From the NCBI GenBank assembly GCA_030765065.1, contig CM060975.1:166628993-166692992 (forward strand): a stretch of 64,000 nucleotides of DNA, written 5' to 3'. Made by a program: the position numbers and the translations under genes. The stretch is from Deroplatys truncata (Eukaryota; Arthropoda; Insecta; Mantodea; Mantidae). Positions 1 through 10,250 of the stretch are shown piece after piece. The notes under the pieces were generated by a model, which searched no databases, had not been told where the DNA came from, and saw only the letters and a program-made list of their open reading frames with translations. Position 1 is the stretch's first letter, and each line of letters starts with the position of its first letter.

Positions 1-388
1 TAAGTCTCTTGTTTACTGTTGCTAGTAGTTCTCTTCCATACAATAGGTTAGGTTTTATGTACGTTTTATATGTATTATTAAGGAGGTCCATGTTTCCATC
101 CCATTTTATACCTGCTAAACCTTTTAAAATGTTCTTTTGTTGATTTTATTCCTTACATTGTTTGCATGTTCTTTCATTGATAGTTTTTTATCTAATTCTA
201 TCCCTAAATACGTTGTTGTAGTTCCTTCTTGTATTTCTTTGTTGTTGATTTGCAGGCATATACTTTCTGTTTTATGCTGCATTGCGAATAGTTCATATTG
301 AGTTTTTTGTACTTATTTCCATATTGTTATTATTAGTCCACTGTTCTAGGGTTATGATTGTATTCTCCATTGTTGCTTATAGTTTTTT

Positions 389-496
389 GTAATGTTTCCC
401 AGAACTTATTTTCTTTTCTGGAGTCCATATTACCACGTCGTCAGCAAACATTCCTACTTGTATGTTACCTATTTTCTTTAGTACATTTACTAGGTC

Positions 497-527
<31 letters not shown>

Positions 528-946
528 TGAACAGAATAGCACTTGTAACTTGAGGTATTCTAAATCTCGTTTGTTTCCATTTAGATGTGGCTGTTTTGTA
601 TTGTACTGCAAACCATCTTTGGGATAGGAAGGTTTGAAACCAGTTTAGCATGTGGCCTGATATGCCTGTAATGTTTCCCAGATCTTATTTTCTTTTCTGG
701 AGTCCATATTACTACGTCGTCAGCAAACATTCCTACTTGTATGTTACCTATTTTCTTTAGTACATCTACTAGGTCATTTATATATTGAACAGAATAGCAC
801 TTGTAACAGAGCATTGAGGTAGTCCAAATCTCGTTTGTTTCCATTTAGATGTGGCTGTTTTGTATTGCACTGCAAACCATCTTTGGGATAGGAAGGTTTG
901 AAACCAGTTTAGCATGTGGCCTGATATGCCATATGTCTTCATCTTG
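389..946 (-). repeat. 279-bp tandem duplication inside the LINE
   Basis: Bases 389-667 and 668-about 946 are near-identical direct copies, both starting GTAATGTTTCCCAGA. The duplicated segment encodes the FADD-containing catalytic part of the reverse transcriptase. The first copy carries an expanded AT run (501-526) that the second lacks. The copies differ at few sites, so the duplication is younger than the element. Confidence 0.85.
501..526. repeat. AT dinucleotide microsatellite
   Basis: An uninterrupted alternating AT run inside the first copy of the LINE tandem duplication. The second copy has only a short ATATA at the same place, so the run expanded after duplication. Confidence 0.95.
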
Positions 947-1011
947 TATAGTAGCATTTCTCGCCATGCTGTGTTAAATGCATGAAGTCGACAAACAGTG
1001 CTAGTGTAGTC

Positions 1012-1046
<35 letters not shown>
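1012..1046. repeat. ATT trinucleotide microsatellite
   Basis: About eleven TTA/ATT units. On the minus strand they add a poly-Asn run to the LINE reverse transcriptase frame without closing it. Confidence 0.95.
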
Positions 1047-2239
1047 TAAATTTGCATTAATGTCCTGTGTGAGTCTTACAACCTGGTGTATTGCTGAGCT
1101 GGCCTTCCTAAATCCAGCTTGTTCAGGGAATAATAGATTTTGTGTTTCTAGATAGTATGTCAGTCTTGTTGCTACCATTCTTTCTAAGAGTTTTACTGTG
1201 TTTGATGTTAAGGATATCGGTCTATAGCTATCTATCATTTGAGTTGGTTTTCCTTTCTTCTTAATGGGTATAATTTTTGCTTTTTTCCACAGTGTTACTG
1301 TGTTATTTCTGGTTGTCCAGATTTTATTGAAAATGTTTAATAAAGTATGGAGTGCTTCATGTCCTAAATTCTTGAGCAGCTCTGGATGTATGTTATCAGG
1401 ACCTGGGCTCCTTTTATTTTTTACTGTCCTTATTGCTTGCTTTATTTCTGGCTCATTGAAGAAGTTTTGAAAGCTAGACATATCTTCAAGGTTGCTATTT
1501 CTTAAGTATTTATTCTGTTTTTTATTTTTATTTTTTAAGGTGGTACTAGTTTTATAGTATGTTGCCAATTTTTCTGCTATAAGGTTATCCTCGTATAGTT
1601 CTTTATTATGAACATTCAATGGCTAATTTCGTTGGTTTTCTCTATTTATTTGTTTAATGTAATTATGTACCTTAGTACTATTTGTTCTATAGTCTACTTT
1701 TTTATAAATTCTTCAAAGCTCTTTTTTTGACAGTTTTATAGCCTGTTTTAACTTTGCGTTTGCTTTTCGCCATTCCATAACATCTACTTTGTCTTGTGTT
1801 CTTTCTGTTTTTTCTCTAGTTTTATCTCTTTTTGGTTTGAGTTGTGTTAACTGTTCATTCCAGAAGCGTTTGTATTTATGAATTTTCCCTCTTGGGATAC
1901 TTGTTTTGCAGCTTTTAGAATTGTGGCATTTAGTTGTTTCACTACTTTGTTTATGTTTTGTTCCAATTTAATTTCTTTGACAAGTATGTTTGTTGTCGTT
2001 TTGTATTCTTCCCAGTGTGCCTTTTAGAAATTCCATTTAAGCCTTATTTTTCTGTTTGTTCTAGGTGGTTGATGATTTGGATCTGTTTTTTTATTATGGC
2101 TCTATGTCCAATACCACTATCTTCAATTACTTTTTTTGTAGTTTTATCTTCTAAATCAGTTGATATGATAGCATTTTGAATATTGAAGTAAACAAATTAC
2201 TGGCAGACAAGCCCATGCGCTAATTTCGGGCCCAGGCGG

Positions 2240-2413
2240 TAAGCAGTGCGAGATTCCCTTCATTCTAACTAGATCTAAGTTCGCAGGTGTTGTTGGCTAT
2301 CTTACGGGCCATAAAACATTGCGCAAATTAGGACTTATACAAGATGTAGTCAATGTAGAAGGGAAAATGAAACTTCTCAGGATATACTATGCGAATTGGA
2401 GGGTTTTGCCACG

Positions 2414-2460
<47 letters not shown>

Positions 2461-2580
2461 TTAGGCTTCTTTTTCTTGCAATCTGAGAATATAGGAAGGG
2501 CAAGTAACAAGGACGTGGTCCTTTTATGGGATCATCGTCTTTGATTAAATGCCAGTCTAAGCGGCACAAAGGGCTCCAGA
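2240..2580 (+). pseudogene. LINE 3' end relic (post-RT/RNase H-like tail)
   Basis: On the plus strand around 2258-2345 the frame reads CEIPFILTRSKFAGVVGYLT, followed by GHKTLRKLGLIQDV. This matches the 'LTGH..LR+HL..+GL..D' pattern at the C-terminus of R1/LOA/I-type LINEs. It points opposite to the neighbouring LINE and is a separate insertion. The (AT)n run at 2417-2458 interrupts the rest, and the sequence to about 2580 still looks like a LINE tail but has no open frame. The clade is an inference. Confidence 0.5.
2417..2458. repeat. AT dinucleotide microsatellite
   Basis: About 21 uninterrupted AT units. The short ORFs with Ile-Tyr runs across it are by-products of the repeat. Confidence 0.97.
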
Positions 2581-2989
2581 GCCTACGTGTAAGCCTTTAT
2601 AATGTCACTTCTTTCATCACCTTCATCATGAGGGCCTCAAAGCTTTCGAATATAATCTCTATGAAAAATTAGGGTCGAATGCAATATTTCTTCTACCTTA
2701 GGTACGCAAACAGTGGAGGAAATAAAAAGAAGATTAAGCATGGCTGTTGGACCCTGAAATGTGTGTTGTTAATCAATGTAACCCTATAGATTTGTTCCTG
2801 ACATAAGTCACGTTACTAGTGAGGTGCTTACATACAGTTTGATGAAATAACGTTTATGGCTTTAATGCGCTTTGTTTTTCCTATTTTACTTTCTCTAATA
2901 CACAACTATAGTGAGTATAGAGGAAAGTATGTTTTCCACTCAGAAATTCCATACCGAGAATTCAACGTAAATACACGATATTCTCTGTG
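2581..2989. other. No feature seen
   Basis: AT-rich sequence with stops in all frames. No repeat partner elsewhere in the window was found by eye. Confidence 0.5.
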
Positions 2990-4725
2990 AATGAAAAAGC
3001 ACGTTTAAAAAATCGTCCGTGTGTGTGTGTGAGGTATGCATCCGGCGGGCGCGCTGACCTGTCTGTGAACAGCATAAATCAAAAACAAAAATTTTTATGA
3101 ATACCAAACTTGGTATTTAAGTTCAGCGTCCTTCAAGGATGTGGCTCGATGACTTTTAAGAATGTCCCCAATCTATCCTTTACTTTGAGATATGTTCGTT
3201 AATTTTTTGTTTTCATTAAGTAGGGAAAGTGTTGCATCCAAACAGGGAGATTCCATTGGAAATATACGTTTTGAGGTCCCATGAATACAAAAAACCAATC
3301 ATAGAAAAATATCCATATATGTGAGTATATGTTCGTGCTTGTGTCTGCATGTGTGTGAGTGTCCATGTGTCTGTTTGTGAACAGCATAACTCGATAAGGA
3401 AAAAGTAAAGGTACGCATTACGGAGGAGCCCCGGAACCGGGGCAGAGCACCGCATGCAGGCCAGTCGTCCACTGTGCTTCCAACGTGACCCCTGGGAGGG
3501 AAGGATAAGGGGAGAGACCCGAAGGGCGAATCAAATCCGAATACCGATCGGACGCAAGCATGGACGGGGCCCTAACGTTTCCAGATAGAACGCATCCGTC
3601 GCCGCACGATCTTTGCCCACAAGCTAACAACCTCCAAGGAGCCGCACGCTGAGGAGAGACCTAACTGAGCGGTACCGCAACAGAAGAAACCTTTATAAAG
3701 CGCAAGCTACCGCGCAGCCGCAACCCGCGGAAGACCGTCGCCTGGTTTTACAACCCTGAAACAGATGAGAAGGAAGATGATGGGTACAAGAAATGAGATA
3801 AAGAAGAGTTGTGGTAGAAGTGGGCGGTCGCCGGGGATCCCGCGACTCCAGAATACGGGCCACAGGCGTAACCGCCTGGGCCATCCCGCACGGTAAAACG
3901 AAAAGTTGCTTACATAACCAAACTTAGTGTTTAGGTTCAACATCTTCTTAGAATATGACACGGAGCTTTTTAACAAAATGTACAAAACTGCCGTTTAAAT
4001 TTAATTATTTTTGATTTTCTCAAAAATGTATCTAGGTAATAATTTTCTTTAGAAAATATATGTTTAATATATGTTCATGACGAATAAAATGTACATCTTT
4101 AATTTTCTGGGAAAAGCATGTGCCTTCTTCATTAAAAATGATTCGTGTAAAATTGGTAAACCGTAAGCAATAAATAAAATGCAGCACACAATTCATGTCA
4201 AATTACACGTTTTGCAAAGTATTTCTTTACTATGTTTTTTAATTTTAAAATAGGTCTTATACTTTTTTCAAGTTGTTAATCGCTGTTCGCTTGGTGGTGC
4301 AAAGAACAGGGAATTTCAAAGCCTTCACATTGCGACCCGCTTTTTAAACATCTTACTATCGCTTTAGGCTACTGTACTCTTCTTATACCCATGGCTAAAT
4401 GTGTAAATGTTTATCTCTGTTATCAAAAATTAAATAGAAGAATAATATTTAGTAAGTATAGTTTGTAGAAGAGTTAGTGGAGAAAGTCATGTGATGCAAC
4501 ACATCAGATGTTTTCTCATGTACACATATGGAACATGGAATTTCAAATCTGACTATCGCTTTAGTTTACAGCATTCTTCTTGTGCCTACGAATTTGTAAA
4601 TGTCTAATGAAAGTTTATCTCCATTAACAAAAAGTGGACAGAAAAAAAGCTTTTGTTTGAGTATTTTGTAGAAGAGTGAGTAGAGATAGTCATGCGAATG
4701 TATCACATACTATACTTTCAGGGAG
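2990..4725 (+). repeat. Dispersed repeat family D1, copy 1
   Basis: An unclassified interspersed repeat. Landmarks are AACAGCATAA, ACCAAACTTGGTATTTA, GACGAATAAAATG, AAATTGGTAAACCGTAAGC and a later block with GACTATCGC and GTCATGTGA. The same landmarks occur in the same order at 40070-40925 (plus) and, on the minus strand, at 19560-20375 and 54890-55560. This copy has internal direct duplications: the AACAGCATAA block recurs (about 3070 and 3382), and a 200-bp block recurs at about 4310-4510 and 4540-4720. A SINE (3407-3898) splits it. There is no coding capacity. It could be a non-autonomous transposon; its termini are not resolved. Confidence 0.7.
3407..3898 (-). mobile_element. tRNA-derived SINE, subfamily I
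   Basis: On the minus strand the head (3898 downward) reads like a tRNA: an A-box-like TGGCCCAGGCGGTTACGCC, then CTGTGGCCCGTATTCTGGAG and a degenerate B box. A GC-rich body of about 400 bp follows. The same head and body recur at 18415-18995 (plus) and 46480-47045 (minus). It is inserted in a D1 repeat, whose AACAGCATAA...ACCAAACTT block is interrupted here but continuous at about 40210-40260. A short AAAAGT-like duplication flanks it (about 3400-3406 and 3903-3909). Confidence 0.7.
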
Positions 4726-5648
4726 TCAGGGAGCTAAACGTTATGCCGTGAGTTATAAGCGAATAATTTAATATATCTATTAGGTATGAATAAATAAGTG
4801 CAGCAGATGAATGTAAATTGCGCAGTAATGTAATAAACTGCAATATAAATAATATAATGTAATTTCAGTGCATAAGGCATCATTAATATAATAAGATCTT
4901 GTGAATAGGGAGAAATAGTTCTCAGAGTATTAAAATGTGCGGTCAAGTTATACAATGCTGGAATCAAATTAGAAAACACTGGCAACAGTAAATATTCGAG
5001 GTTGAAAGTTTATCGCAAGACAATGGCTGATGGATGCAAACCAAAATGAAGAAAAAAACAAAGAAACTGAAAAGAAAAACAGTAAAACCGTTACACAGAA
5101 TAGGAATAAGTTTACTTGAAGCACCAAATGAATTATATCTTGCCATGACAAAGTATATCGTTTAGACGAATTTACCGGGATGACCACTGCGGACTCCAAG
5201 GTAGCGATACCAACACAACAGCGAGCATTTTACACTTAAAAAATAGAGTGCAACTTTACATTTCCAGACAAGGATGATAACGGTGTTGTCAAAATATAGG
5301 AAAGAAAATAACTCACCTTATACGAAAAAAATAAAACTTTGCAGATTTTTGGTTCAATATAAAATGGAAAAATGCACAGTTCGGGCGATTGGTATTAATA
5401 AGTTCTTTATTGTTTCCAGTTGTATAGCTTTATACTAGAAAATTCCTCAAAGCTCCCGGTCATAGGTTTAGGAATACTTTATATATTTTGAAGCGTCATG
5501 GAGAAAGGAAGTCGTCATTAGTGGCTAGGTGTATTTAGAGGAGTATATTGATGAGAAGATTGACATCACTGGAATTAAATGGAAAATCACCTGAACCAAT
5601 AGCGGGAAAAAATTGGAATGAGATAGAATACTGGGCAGTGCTAAATAT
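4726..5648. other. No feature seen
   Basis: AT-rich and without gene-like ORFs. Short ORFs here show no domain pattern. It ends at the 5' LTR of the next element. Confidence 0.5.
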
Positions 5649-5876
5649 TGTGACATTTGTGATATAATTGGCATTATTGCGTATGTGTCCTGGCGGCCCA
5701 GATCGGAAATGTTGCAATAGTAGTGGGGATAGAAACCGGTTCCTAGTGTAGCGTGCCTGACGGTAAGATAGCGTGGGTTAGTTAGTCGAGTCGAGTTTCT
5801 GCTTGCAACCAGGACAGTGTGTGTGTGTAGCTTATTCCTTTTCTTTATTAGTTGTACCAGCTGGTCAAATACAACA
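5649..5876 (+). repeat. 5' LTR of the deleted retroelement
   Basis: Direct partner of 6835-7088. It contains CAGGACAGTGTGTGTGTG and then diverges because about 50 bp are missing relative to the other copy. The border is placed at ACAACA before the putative primer-binding site. Confidence 0.65.
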
Positions 5877-6834
5877 TTGGGATCCGAAATAATTTACTAT
5901 ATTTGTGTTGTGTTATTTTGTGTAAACAATGGATGTAATTGATATAATATTTATGTATTCTGGACCTTTCATGTCTCCTTACTTGGATTCTAAAGCAGTT
6001 CTTGTCAAATTTTGGATGGTAACCCCTTGAAAAATTCAGATTTTATGTCAATGTGTAGTCATTTTTTTTCCTTTGCTAAACACTAAACTTGACTGTTTGT
6101 AAACTTTGGCCAACTTTGTGACATTTTCTGTTCACCTTAGTGTAAATGACATACTACTTGCTTCTTTTATGTATGATGATCTTCTGGGAGCACAAGTTGT
6201 ATTCACTTGTGATTCATGTTATAGTGCTTTTGCTGGTTCCGGAGCTCGAGTGTCCAGAGGAGTAACCCCGCTCTACAGACACGCCAGAGGTTGCAGATAC
6301 ACCAAAGGAGAGCTGTCTTTAGTCCACTACACTGCAGTGGCATAAGGAGCCACTATCTCGGGGGGGGGGGGGAGTCCAAGTCTGCGATTGCTCCCCACAT
6401 CTTCAGCGACTTACAAAACAGGAAAGACCCTGCAGCTGAAATTTCATCGTTGTGGGGGATGTGGAAATTACACCCACAAACAGTTACGTCGAGACTTGGT
6501 GCAGTGTAGTGCGTATGCAACAGCGGCAGTACGGTGTAGTGTGCGTGTACGGGGTACTCGTAACTAGGCAATACATCTTGAAATAAATCGTCGGTGGCAC
6601 TCGAGACTCCATAATGTTTGAATTAGCTTCACATGTTCACAATATATTTGTAACTTCTTCATTGAGAGACATTTCTGCTCCCTCCTAGCTTTCTGAATGC
6701 CCAGATATTGTTTGCTTTAATCTAATTTTGTAAAGTATGTCATATTTTTTTCTTGTCTCTGTAATTCTATGTCAACACAAAAAAAAATCCTTCTTGTTTC
6801 GACGGGGACGTCGATCTGGGTAGCCAGGGGGAGA

Positions 6835-7088
6835 TGTGACATTTGTGATATAATTGGCATTATTCCGTATGTGTCCTGGCGGCCCAGATCGGATATGTTG
6901 CAATAGTAGTGGGGATAGAAATCGGTTCCTAGTGTAGCGTGCCTGACGCTAAGATAGCGTGGGTTAGTTAGTCGAGTCGAGTTTCTGCTTACAACCAGGA
7001 CAGTGTGTGTGTATGTGTAGCTCGTTTGCGCGTACAGCATGGCGTCCCACCGACAGGCAAGGAGGTATTGTAATTCCTTTTTATTGTA
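6835..7088 (+). repeat. 3' LTR of the deleted retroelement
   Basis: Starts TGTGACATTT directly after the purine tract AGGGGGAGA and repeats the 5' copy with few differences. The end is approximate. Confidence 0.65.
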
Positions 7089-7093
7089 AAATA

Positions 7094-7737
7094 TATTTGT
7101 CATCCAGTGCAAATTAATTTGAATTTCTGTAGTAGATAGATCCTTCCTTTATCCCACATAATGATTTAGGAATATTTTTAGTTTTCTTTAGGTGTATTTA
7201 GAATTTTGTTAAGCGTGCACCGTCGGACCTCGTGTAAATTGTTATAATGCTAGATCCTGTTCACGGTACCTATTGCTCTACCCCCATTGAGCTAAAATAT
7301 GTAAAGAGGTTACCAATATTAATGTGTCCAATTGTAAAAGCATATAGCATTGGTGTGTAAAGGCAAATAATTGTATATTTGTTTTTATTTCTTAATGGTG
7401 TATTAGTTCATTAGTTTTATTTATTATCGTGTCTCTCTTGCGCAATACTATGAATTCTGCTGTTTGTATTTGTATTCACAACGAACTTTATTTAACGAAA
7501 AGAGAGAAGTAAGCTATTTTATTTCACTGTCACAGGAAAAATGACTACCTTGATAGTATTAATAATGCTGCCGGCTAAACTGGGCTATTATTTATTTTTA
7601 AAAGTTTCCTTTCTGATGGACCCGCCACCTTCATTTATCGAAGACGCTTTCATTTACCTTAAGGTTCGCGAAGTCGCGACTTATGTGTTTCTCCGTCCTC
7701 ATTTCCTGCTAATACATACCTCATTAAATATAACATT
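7094..7737. other. No feature seen
   Basis: AT-rich sequence between the LTR element and a truncated LINE. The 84-aa ORF at 7541-7795 is open by chance: its last part overlaps the LINE in the wrong frame. Confidence 0.5.
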
Positions 7738-8850
7738 CTCATTAGTGAACAGTTCGGCTTTCACGCCAAACACTCTACTACACTACAACTCTTAAGGAAA
7801 GCAGAAATTATCACCAACGGATTTAATACTAATCGATCAACGGGCGCTGCTTTAGTAGACTTTGAGCGCACATTTGATAGAGTATGGAATGCCGGCCCAC
7901 TCCGTAAATTTGTCACCATCAATATACCCGACACAATCACTAAACTTATAGCCAATTACCTAGACAACAGATACCTTTATTCTTTAGTCAATCACTCCAA
8001 ATCCACCGTAGTCCTATCCTTGCTGGCGTACCACAAGGTAGATTAATTGGACCCGTTTTATTTAATATTTATATCAACGACATACACAAAACTTTCAACA
8101 CATCCTTATATTTATACGCTGACGACACTTCCTTTACAACACAAGCCAGTAGAACCACAACTTTACACAGCAGACTACAAATAGCACTCACTACCATTCA
8201 ACCATGGCTGAAAAAATGGCGCATCAAGGTCAACAACAATGAATCCAAAGCTATATTTTCACTAAGCTCAGATTACATCAATACCTTACACATTCACTTC
8301 CTCCCCTCCAATTATTTGAAAAGAACATCAACTAGACAAACCAGGTTTCCTACCTTGATGTAGTCATGGACCAAGGTTTAACCTGGAGAGCAGATATTAA
8401 AGCTGTCAGAAACAAGGCCCAAGCACAGCTAAGGGAACTTTACCCCTATTAAATATTAACAATGGATTAAGTCCTAAATTAGGAACCGCTATATACAAAA
8501 GCTTAATTCGACCAATTATAACCTACGCTGATCCGGTTTGGGGATATGCTGCCCCAACTTGCATCCAAATTCTCCGAATTGTAGCCAAAGTCCCTCCTTG
8601 TGCTCCAGCTTCTAAATTACACGATGAACTCCACATGCCACTCCTGAACAATACATCAAAATACTCGCTTACAACCTATACTACAACATACCCAACCATC
8701 ACAATCCACTCATTAGTTCCTTAGGTAACTATGACACAGACAACTTACAACATAAACGTCCTCTACACCTCTTTGACCGATTTCTCACTACCGACAATTC
8801 TGCCATTGATGTAGCTATACATCTATACAACTTTACACGTAACTTAAACA
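7738..8850 (+). pseudogene. 5'-truncated LINE reverse transcriptase (YADD), frameshifted
   Basis: The plus-strand frames carry RT motifs in order: SEQFGFHAKHSTTLQLL (from 7741), TGAALVDFERTFDRVWNAG (about 7843), then after a frameshift near 8010 AGVPQGRLIGPVLFNIYIND and LYLYADDTSF (catalytic YADD codons 8114-8125). The thumb region reads WLKKWRIKVNNNESKAIF, and after another shift near 8340-8360 GLTWRADIKAV and YKSLIRPIITYADPVWGYAA. This order and these signatures are those of the jockey clade. At least three frameshifts make it non-functional. The N-terminal RT part and endonuclease are missing, as in ordinary 5' truncation. It is unrelated in detail to the LINE at 1-2175. Confidence 0.9.
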
Positions 8851-10250
8851 TTTGATTTTTCATTTTAGAACCCTGCAATAGATCCACAGAATGCTCATCT
8901 TAGCCTCGAACCAGTATATCAGCACCACGGGTCCGCACCTACACTTTAGGTAGGCAGCCAGCCTGTGAGTACTACCATACTACAGTTCTCTACAGTAAGT
9001 CTATACCAGGTAATACATCAACATCCTCCCCCACCATCCACCACACACTTCAGACCACACCTCACGCATCGTGCCAGTCAGTCCGTCCCTGCTAATGCAA
9101 CACACTCCACTAGTCCGTCTGTCAAACCACTATAGTACTCAACTGTTCTTACCATCACTCATTTCACCAGGGCTCTGCAAAGGCTCCGGTATGTGCGGAA
9201 CCCGGGCAATCATCGTTCACTTGCATGTATTTGCAGGTCATCATGTTCGTCTGTACTTTCCGGGGTGCTCAGCGGAACCCATTTCACCTCTACCTCTCCC
9301 CTGTCTATGCTTAGATTGCATGTTGCATGGGGAGACGATGTAGCTCCTGCGGATGATCGCCACCGAGGGCGGTGGGTGTGGGGCCGCCCCTAAAAAAACC
9401 TCTCCTGCTAACTTTTTCCTCGGGTTGTCTATGTTACGACACTTGATGGCAGACTTAGAAAAAATCACTTGATAATTTTCCGTCGAGTTCTTTACCGACC
9501 GTCGCTCTTGCTAGTTTTTGAATTTCCACACCTTTTGCCATTTTGTATAATCTCTCCCACTTTTCTTATATTTCATTTCGTCTTGGGTTAAAAACGTATC
9601 ATGTGACATGTATGCGATCTTTCATTCGGTATCACTTTATTTCATAACGTTTCTTATTGGTCCTTCCCACTTCGGCAACTTCCACGTTTAATTCTGAAAA
9701 CTTATTTTAAATCAAAAATCTTCCCACGAGCCTTCTTAGATCGAAGATAGAACACGCACACTCTCTGACCGTGCTAAGCTTATGATATTTTGTCCGTGTC
9801 ACGTCCGAGCTGAGATATAGACGTAGACTTCACGGCACCATATGTGACCGTAAGCTACTTCCCACAGAGCAGGTACATGTCTACCTGGCCCTTCGCTAGA
9901 AAACAAAGTTTGCCTTCCTTTCTTTTCGCCAAAGTTATTTCTGGTGAGAATTTACATCGCGACGCATTCATTTATTATTTCACTTGATTTACTTTTTGCA
10001 CATTTATGACCCTTTTAACTGATTACTCCCTATACCCAATCGTGCTTCACAGATTTATCTCAGGTTATGAATTGTATTAAATATTATTAGATTTTTATCA
10101 ATATTATTTTCTGTATTAAGATTTATATTCAATGTATATATTGTATTATATTAATATTTATTGCTCGCCTTGGCCTCGGTAACCCACTTCATACTATAGG
10201 AAATTCTCTTTGCGAAAAATAGTCTCAAAAAAGAGGGAATGCAGGAAATA
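8851..10250. other. LINE 3' flank and unassigned sequence
   Basis: 8851-9470 is less AT-rich and may be the 3' untranslated part of the preceding LINE; no poly-A or target duplication could be fixed. ORFs at 9071-9393 have no domain pattern. On the minus strand near 9650-9700 one frame contains KLPKWEGPIRNV, which recalls the integrase C-terminus of gypsy-type elements, but stops surround it and I do not call it. Confidence 0.35.

Larger units (their letters stand above)
1..2175 (-). pseudogene. LINE ORF2 relic (linker, reverse transcriptase, C-terminal part)
   Basis: Read on the minus strand, this is a broken non-LTR retrotransposon polyprotein. From 2175 down come a helical linker rich in Lys/Glu (about 1620-1890, with the pattern WRKANAKLKQAI), then a long open stretch (1619-939) with early RT motifs: KNKRSPGPDNIHPELL, SYRPISLTSNTVKLLERM and FPEQAGFRKASSAIHQV. 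The catalytic block YINDL...FADD lies within 581-844. A post-RT stretch (about 160-1, LAGIKWDGNMDLLNNTYKTY) follows. This motif order is typical of jockey/RTE-like LINEs. Frameshifts, an ATT microsatellite coding for Asn and a tandem duplication inside the RT show it is dead. The 5' end (endonuclease) is largely missing, and the 3' end runs off the window. The clade assignment is an inference. Confidence 0.85.
5649..7090 (+). mobile_element. Internally deleted LTR retrotransposon (both LTRs present)
   Basis: Two direct repeats starting TGTGACATTTGTGATATAAT lie at 5649-about 5876 and 6835-about 7088. They are nearly identical over the first ~185 bp (including CCTAGTGTAGCGTGCCTGAC); the upstream copy lacks ~50 bp near its 3' end. 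The sequence just before the second copy, AGCCAGGGGGAGA, is a good polypurine tract. After the first copy, ACAACATTGGGATCCGAA could be LTR end plus primer-binding site. The internal part is only about 960 bp, has no gag or pol domain I can name, and holds a 13-base G run (6360-6372). AATAT occurs before the first LTR (5644-5648) and near the end of the second (7089-7093), a possible target duplication. The exact 3' border is uncertain. Confidence 0.7.

Noticed and set aside
9640-9800. gypsy-type integrase C-terminus on the minus strand (KLPKWEGPIRNV)
   Set aside because: Only one short motif, stops on both sides, no other pol motif nearby. Possible but not supportable.
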